Shown one piece after another: positions 58,158 to 64,000 of a stretch of 64,000 nucleotides of DNA (position 1 is its first letter; every line of letters starts with the position of its first letter). Position numbers and translations under genes: made by a program. The stretch is from Epiperipatus broadwayi (taxonomy: Eukaryota; Onychophora; Udeonychophora; Euonychophora; Peripatidae), in contig JAQFVV010000012.1 of NCBI GenBank assembly GCA_028023455.1, positions 9,090,499 through 9,154,498 on the forward strand, read 5' to 3'. Below the pieces are notes generated by a model. That model did not search any database, had not been told where the DNA came from, and was given only the letters and a program-made list of their open reading frames with translations.

Positions 58158-59749
58158 GTAAGACGAGATAAAATATTTTGATTATACTGTGCGCGCGCGC
58201 ACACACACACACATATATATATATAGGCGCATAGACATAATAAAGTACTTAAAAAAAAGTAATAAATATAATTTACTTTATTCAGTGGACTGCATGAATC
58301 TATATGTATTGAATATAGACTACTAAAATAGATATATACTGTCATGGCATATTGAAGTATTTTTATAAAATGAGATAAAATTTAAAAATTATTATTTTAT
58401 AATTTATTAATGAACTTCGTCATTGCTTATTCTAATATATTTGAAGTATTACTCATGAGACGCTCTAAATAGCTTAGTGCAACAGTAGAGAGGCAGGCTT
58501 TGGAGCTAAAGATTCACGTTTTGCTACTACCGCTCGTATTTCTTATAAATTTCAAACATCGTTCTTTTTTTTTTTTTTACTCGCAAGCTATTTGTGTAGT
58601 GTTTCAATTTTAAGAAACATTCTAGGCTTTAATTCAGATATGAATGCATGCAACATTTTAATTTTAAAGAAATCAGTATTTTATAAAAAATATGTCAAAA
58701 TACAAAAATAATAAACTTACATAGACAATTTGCTTTGTGTGAATTAGATTTTTCTCCTATATATTTGCATATTCAAATTATTTGATTGTCAAAATGCGGT
58801 CCCAATTCATTTAGATAATCAATGCCCTATTGTCATAGATTTTTTCCAGAATGACTAGCCAGGGGTATGTCTAGGCTTTTAACAATTTTCTAAAAATATA
58901 TTTTTTCCCTTTTTTTCTTCTAAAAAAAGTTTTTATTATTGACCAGAAATATAGAGATATAAAAATTCTACAAGCATATAAAACTGCAATAGTTTGCTCG
59001 CACTAGTTTACTTAAATATGTACACATCTATAAAATAGCAGTGCTTAATAATTTCAGCACCTGGTGTTGAACTAGAAATTAATATAAGTGATATATTTTT
59101 AATTATCAATATCAAAGTTCTTAGATATGAGTAGTAAAATTTGAACTTTCTTTCAAAACCAAGCTAATAAAACAACCGTTAATTTTTATGACATTTCTTA
59201 TTAATGTAATCATAGATGAAGATCAGACATGGTTACTTTTTGCACTATAACCAATCTTATGACTATATTAACGCTCTTAGTTTTATGTTATATGTTAAAA
59301 ATATAATTTCTCTTTTAAAAATTAAATGACGTGTTCATTTAATACTAAAATGTGTATGTAGTTTTAATAAAGTGAAACAAGTTATTATATTGTAATATTT
59401 TTACAAATAAGAGGTAGTAAACTCACACAATAATGGCACTCCAACCAAATAATGGAACATTCAAGCTAATTACAAATTCATATCAGATATTTGTTGAAAA
59501 AGTGTTTGCTGATATTCATTAATAGTAAATAAAATATATATTATATACTTACTTACAAATGTATATAAGACTATTATATACTTACTTACAAATGTATATA
59601 AGACTAGAACTATAAAGATATTTAAAATTAAAATGACTTTAATAATTTGTACATTTAAGAAATATACATATAAGAGAAAAAAATAATACCATTAGAAACA
59701 TTGCGTTATAAACTAACAGTTGAATGTAATTAAAATATTTAATATAGGG
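58158..59749. other. Non-coding stretch with microsatellites
   Basis: 58,190-58,225 is a compound microsatellite of GC, AC and AT dinucleotides in succession. 59,543-59,606 is two copies of a 33-bp unit (TATATACTTACTTACAAATG onward). No gene is supported. Confidence 0.6.
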
Positions 59750-60060
59750 TATATGAGCACAGACTTTCAGATGACCCATCACTCTCCACTCTATCTAATA
59801 ACACTGATACACTCAAGCACATATATGCTGAAAAGATAAATAATCACCAATATATGTATTTCATGCTAAACCAGCAATCATCAGTTGGTCCAGATTATCA
59901 TCTCCCACACATATATACTATAAGTGCTCAGATATATATTAAGATAAACAATCTTCATACTTTAATGGACAGGCTCCATCCAATTGAAAATCTGATGGAA
60001 TGCTCAAAGGCCACCCTGAGGCTGAGATTCTTGTCACACCCATGTTGACCTAAGGTCAAT
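59750..60060 (-). mobile_element. Repeat family B, single copy
   Basis: In minus orientation it runs from ACATGGGTGTGACAAGAATC and GGCCTTTGAGCATTCCAT through TTCAATTGGATGGAGCC and the ribozyme-like motif to GTCTGTGCTCATATACCC. The order and sequence match 31,340-31,695 closely. It is among the least decayed copies. Confidence 0.8.
59835..59899 (-). ncRNA. Candidate type I hammerhead ribozyme (repeat B)
   Basis: On the minus strand: stem I 5' strand GATAATC-TGG-ACCAA, core CTGATGA, stem II TGCTG-GTT-TAGCA (one G-T pair), GAAA, stem III AT-ACAT-AT, cleavage-site A, stem I 3' strand TTGGT-GATTATT. All invariant positions are present, with a T-T mismatch at the base of stem II as in the 31,539 copy. 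Confidence 0.6.
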
Positions 60061-60097
60061 CTAGTTTTAATTTTTTCTATATATATAATAAACATAT

Positions 60098-60695
60098 GAT
60101 TAAATAAATGAAAGCTCTCAATCCAAAACACAAAACAAAACATTTTTTTGAGAAAAGAATGGTTTGACTTCTATTTTTACCTCATTTTCTTATATAAAAA
60201 CATATCTGAAACATTTTGGAAAGAAGCCATGGATCTTTAAATCAATCATATTATTTTTGAAGCTATTTTTTAAATTGATTTATATTATTTTAATTGACAT
60301 TTGTGAAACTTTTAAATTTACATACTGTTAATACTGATTCAAAGAGTGAAATATGTAAATATAAAACATTTCCAGTAATAAATATTTTGAATAATTAATA
60401 TTATGAGTAGGATGTTTAATATTAATAACTAGAAATGTTTTATATTTACATATTTCACTCTATGACAATGTGTAAATTGGAAAAAATAATAAATGTTAAT
60501 TAAAATAAGATAAATCAATTTAAAATATAACTTTAAAAGTAATATGATTGATTTAAACATTCATGCTTTCTTTTCAAAGGGTTTCTGATAAGCCTTCATA
60601 TAAGGAAATGAAGTAAAAAGAGAAGATATTCCATTCTTTCCTCTAAAAAAGTATTATCTTGCGCTTTGGATTGAGAGTATTTCATTTACTTAATA
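60098..60695. repeat. Giant imperfect palindrome, arms of about 270 bp
   Basis: The whole region folds on itself. From the outside in, paired blocks include ATTAAATAAATGAAAGCTCT with the complement of GAGTATTTCATTTACTTAAT, CTCAATCCAAA with TTTGGATTGAG, AAAGAATGG with CCATTCTTT, and TTTAAATCAATCATATTA with TAATATGATTGATTTAAA. The innermost 30 bp (60,343-60,372 and 60,432-60,461) are perfectly complementary. The centre is about 60,402. No protein is encoded. It is probably a MITE or foldback element. Confidence 0.85.
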
Positions 60696-60699
60696 ACCC

Positions 60700-61879
60700 A
60701 ATAGTTTGAATATTAATCTTGATTTTGATTCATTATATATAAGAAATGTTTTATATTTTATAATAAACATGTATATATATAGTTGTATGCAAATGAATAA
60801 ATATTCATTAAATTATATTATGTAAAATACTTAAATTATAATAATATTATAAATAAATAATAACATAACTGAAAAGTGGAAGTAACTATCTCCCACTCAC
60901 TTCTGTAATGTCAAAAACAATGAAAAGATAGAATAATCCCATTTTATCTTTAGGTGTTGTTATATAAGCTTAGTTTTTGACATCCACTTTTCAATTACAG
61001 GTACTAAAAAAAGTTATGATTATTTATTGATAACAACATATAATGTTCTATACAGAAGCACTTTTGATTACTTTAATAGTAATCATATCAATTAAATGTA
61101 TTTAAATGAAAATAAAAAATATCTGATTTTTTTCAACTATTGCATACTTCAAAGTTAATGCATTACCTATTTATTACACAATCTTGAGATTTGCCTTTTT
61201 ATAAAATGTTTCGTGCTAATGGTAAAATAGTAATATTTAAACCAGCATACATTTTTTTATTTCCTACATAAATCCAGTTGATAATGATTATAATTTAGAT
61301 AATAAATAGAAACCTCCGTATAATATTGTATATGTATACCATTATCACAATTTAAATTTATTATGTATAAACGTAGAAAAACCCATTTAAGTAACGTTAT
61401 AGTTGTACTATAGTTTTACGGATATGTGAATGGAATAGTTTTTTTTATATTTTCTCTGGTTAGCATTATGCATTGAATATTTTTATATATGTTGAATTAT
61501 TCAACATGTGTGTATTCAAAAATTGATATATGCAATAACTATTTTTTTTTTCTAATTTAAATTTAGAACATTTAATTTGGAGTTTGAATAATATATCAAT
61601 TAAATTAGATTGTTTATATACACAATGTCTTTATATATCTCCAGCAAACTCTTACAATTGAAATGGAGCTATCTTTTTCTGCTTGTTACTAAGTAATTAT
61701 AAATAAGTGTCATTGTAGTTGAACTAGAAAGTTGTACTGACATGTGAATGGGATTTATGCATTAGATATTTCTATGTATGATAAATTATAGAGTGAATTG
61801 AGATTTAAAAGGAATTAAAATAAATAATTATTTCTTTTATCTTGTAATTTAAATTTAGATCATTTAGTTTGAAGCTTTA
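60700..61879. other. AT-rich stretch without a gene
   Basis: No frame is supported. Phrases such as TGTCATTGTAGTTGAACTAG (about 61,709) and ATAGTTGTACTATAGTTTTA (about 61,399), each followed by a (G)GATATGTGAATGG or GACATGTGAATGG segment and a GCATT(A/G) segment, suggest a decayed tandem repeat over about 61,380-61,870 that recurs weakly at 63,430-63,500. Confidence 0.5.
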
Positions 61880-63400
61880 ATAATTTTTTATTTTATTTTA
61901 AGTAATAAACTTTATTAAACAAACCTCTAAATATGTGCAGGGAATATCTACAAATTAGTTTTGATTCACTTTACCCATTACCATAAATTTACTGATCTTT
62001 TCCCAAAAACACCACTATGCAAGTCTATAAATCTCTCTTTGTTATAAAGTTAATATAATTTTCCTTATTAAATCCTAGAGTTATACCATACAACTCATAC
62101 TGCTAAATTAAACATGGAATCTTTATTCTCTCTTGATAAATCCTTTATTTTAATCACATTACATACTTTTACTATCTCATTCTCTATTTGTGTGTCTATT
62201 TTTATTCCCACATTTCATAAGTGGTCATACAAGTCCCTCTCCATACACTTTCCATAACCTTCTTAGGCCAGTATTTCAAACACCTACCAAAATAGTTGTC
62301 CCAATCATTGTCTAAGTTTCTTCAACCAATTAATTTTTATTATTATCGAATATTAAAGAATACCAGATTGTCCATGTAGTTTTCAATGTATATATTATCA
62401 CCATTGCATTATGTGGTTTGAACTTTATTACATTTTGCTTCAGTAACATTTTAAGATTTATCATTGGGGTATGGAAAACTCTGTATCTTAGCCTCCCAAA
62501 AGCACTGCATTCTTTGAGTAAGTGTTGAAATGTTTCATATTTATTTTTTATAAAATGAACAAGTTTCCTTTAAGCTCATTCCTAATCTTTTATTAATGTA
62601 GGTTGTAATCGGTAAAACTTCATTGATCAACTTGAATATAAATTTCATATATGGCTGTGGTGTATAAATTGAGTCGAATTTATCCAGGACCCTTTTCATT
62701 GAGCAATTTATCCATGAATTTTCAGGAGATTTTACTCCCCTTCTTATGTCTTTATATCTAATGCATTCCAAGTTTTGCACATCTAGCTCATTTTGTTGTA
62801 TGTCCTTATATGCAATAAACATATCTACCAAATAAGATCTTCTCTCCACCCCTATTTCACTATATATTTTTATATCACCAGTTGGTGGACTGAAGTATTG
62901 ATCCTTCATAACATTTAAATATGTTCTTGCAGTAATAAAATTTACATATACTTTTGGATCAGCTAAGTTAAGCCCTCCCTCATTAATAGGTAACTGTAAT
63001 ATTGTCGCTGACAGTAATCTAGATTTCTTTCCCCAGATGAATTTTTTAGCCACCTGGTTTATACTACAAATTGTTTTGTTATATAGTTTTATCCATGGTC
63101 CATACTAACTAAGGACCCCTGTTGCAATTGCATTGAACAATTGAGTTCTCATCACTTCATAGAGCTTGAATAATGTGAAGTTATTATTCATCTCTTCAAT
63201 TTTTTTTGTACTGAGCTGATTTAAGTAACCATTTGTATGTGTCTTTGACATATATAATGGCAATCCAAGAAATGACTTTGGCTTTTGGATGGTATCCTTT
63301 TACCCGTTGCCATAATATGTTGAAAACTTTAAATGTCATATTTATTTCTGATTGTTTAAACATAAATTATCTTTATATACCTTTGAGAAGCTAGAACAAG
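61880..63400 (-). pseudogene. Tx1/L1-like LINE ORF2, C-terminal part and 3' UTR
   Basis: The frame at 62,541-63,053 begins after FNAIATGVL-like and PWIKLYNKTI sequence and reads AKKFIWGKKSRLL, LQLPINEGGLNLADPKVY, later KFIFKLINEVLPITTYINKR. The F-(I/L)-WG-x-K...L-x-LP-x-x-EGGL-x-L block is the post-reverse-transcriptase signature of L1, Tx1 and related LINEs. Further downstream, frameshifted, are CSFYKK and FQHLLKECSAFG-like zinc-binding remains, then YRVFHTPMINLKMLL. Upstream, LPLYMSKTHTNGYLNQLSTK is found in another frame at about 63,240. The element is truncated at both ends. Confidence 0.75.
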
Positions 63401-63690
63401 GTAGGATCACCTTTTTTTTTTGGTATTGCTATGGAATTGTAAGCAAATGGTAGTGGAGTTGAAGATAATTTTATTGATATTTAAATGGGATAGTTCTTTA
63501 TATAGGAACAATCTAAGCTTAATACTACATCTTAAAATTTTTCATTAACTTATTTCAAATATAATGTTAATAAAATTGAATCCCTTATGAATCAATCATT
63601 AAAATTTATAATACATTGTTGTCTTTTGGAATCTTTTTGCATTTTTGAAATTATTAGCAACAAATTTTAGATTCACAAAAATATTAAAAC
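63401..63690. other. Short AT-rich stretch without a gene
   Basis: Nothing is recognised apart from a T run at 63,411-63,420 and a weak echo of the 61,380-61,760 repeat. Confidence 0.4.
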
Positions 63691-64000
63691 AGGCAAAACT
63701 CACTATACGTATTGCCACACATAGCAAGCTAGAGTAATCAATGGATGCCAGAAGGCTTGTGCATAAAATCCCCATCTAGTGCCTACTCATCCAATATCCC
63801 CCAGACTAGTTTCTAGCTTGTGGCCTTCATCAGTGAGGAGCCTTAGATCTGAGAGCACTGCACCTAGATCTTAGGATCTAATGCAATCCTCCAGCCGCCA
63901 CCTTTTATCTCCAATTAATTACACAACTATGAGTCTTAAACTGAAAACACCTTAATTTTTTCAATCCAAGCCCATTAGCTTATATATATATATAGTCATA
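63691..64000 (-). mobile_element. Repeat family A copy, cut by the window edge
   Basis: It starts GGCAAAACTCACTATACG, continues with GCAAGCTAGAGTAATCAATGG-like and GCCAGAAGGCTTGTGCAT blocks, the ribozyme-like block, and then TGAGAGCACTGCACCTAGAT and AATCCAAGCCCATTAGCTT, in the same order as the 16,627 copy. It lacks that copy's internal 100-bp duplication. Confidence 0.8.
63786..63853 (-). ncRNA. Candidate hammerhead ribozyme (repeat A)
   Basis: On the minus strand: CTC-AG-ATCTAA-GGC-TCCTCA, core CTGATGA, stem II AGGC-CACAA-GCTA (one G-T pair and an A-A mismatch), GAAA, stem III AC-TA-GT, C, then TGGGGGA-TA-TTGGAT-GAG. One extra G lies in the stem I 3' strand. The core is intact. Confidence 0.55.

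Noticed and set aside
1-64000. CRISPR arrays, prokaryotic operons, rRNA or intact tRNA genes
   Set aside because: No regularly spaced short repeats, no tightly packed frames with ribosome-binding sites, and no cloverleaf or rRNA core sequence was recognised on reading both strands.

Overview
The window is an AT-rich stretch of animal nuclear DNA, probably from an invertebrate. The evidence is the mix of mobile elements: RTE-clade and Tx1/L1-like non-LTR retrotransposons, a Ty3/Gypsy LTR retrotransposon, Penelope-like elements (PLEs), a Merlin DNA transposon, and many foldback or miniature inverted-repeat elements. There are no prokaryotic operons. No host gene can be named. The only piece that looks like a host exon is a 180-bp open block at 57,978-58,157 with a good splice acceptor and donor. 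The species cannot be identified from the sequence alone.

Layout. 1-105 ends a reading frame resembling the tail of a PLE endonuclease. 106-5,264 is AT-rich with no recognised gene. 5,265-5,526 (-) is a PLE GIY-YIG endonuclease relic next to a foldback of repeat family A (5,704-5,960). Two further long inverted repeats lie at 7,249-7,393 and 7,675-7,936. 10,541-15,952 is a decayed Ty3/Gypsy element (minus strand) with both LTRs, gag and integrase. An RTE fragment sits inside its gag and a Tx1/L1-like LINE tail inside one LTR. 16,627-17,347 holds a repeat A copy plus foldback, followed by a decayed triple tandem repeat. 24,429-27,152 is a broken LINE ORF1 with zinc knuckles. 28,163-28,990 is an RTE 3' end. 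31,160-34,040 is dominated by repeat family B. 35,610-36,866 is a non-autonomous DNA transposon with a 9-bp target duplication.

37,811-48,231 is a complex locus. A long RTE element (39,084-42,060, minus) carries a repeat A insertion with a 14-bp target duplication. Its 3' part plus a CpG-rich flank is duplicated in inverted orientation at 42,728-48,231, and that second copy is split by a decayed PLE of about 3.6 kb bounded by 11-bp repeats. 54,800-55,440 is a Merlin transposase relic, 55,940-56,640 a PLE N-terminal relic, 56,680-57,420 and 59,750-60,060 are more repeat B, 60,098-60,695 is a giant palindrome, 61,880-63,400 a LINE ORF2 tail, and 63,691-64,000 another repeat A copy.

The most interesting signal is that two unrelated dispersed repeat families, A and B, each carry what reads as a complete type I hammerhead ribozyme: the CTGANGA core, a stem II hairpin, GAAA, a two-base-pair stem III and a long interrupted stem I. 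Both families have monomers of roughly 430-460 bp, occur as tandem dimers and as foldbacks whose turn lies at or near the ribozyme, and lie beside PLE coding relics. This fits self-cleaving, PLE-like or retrozyme-like RNA retroelements. All of this was read by eye and no search or folding program was run.
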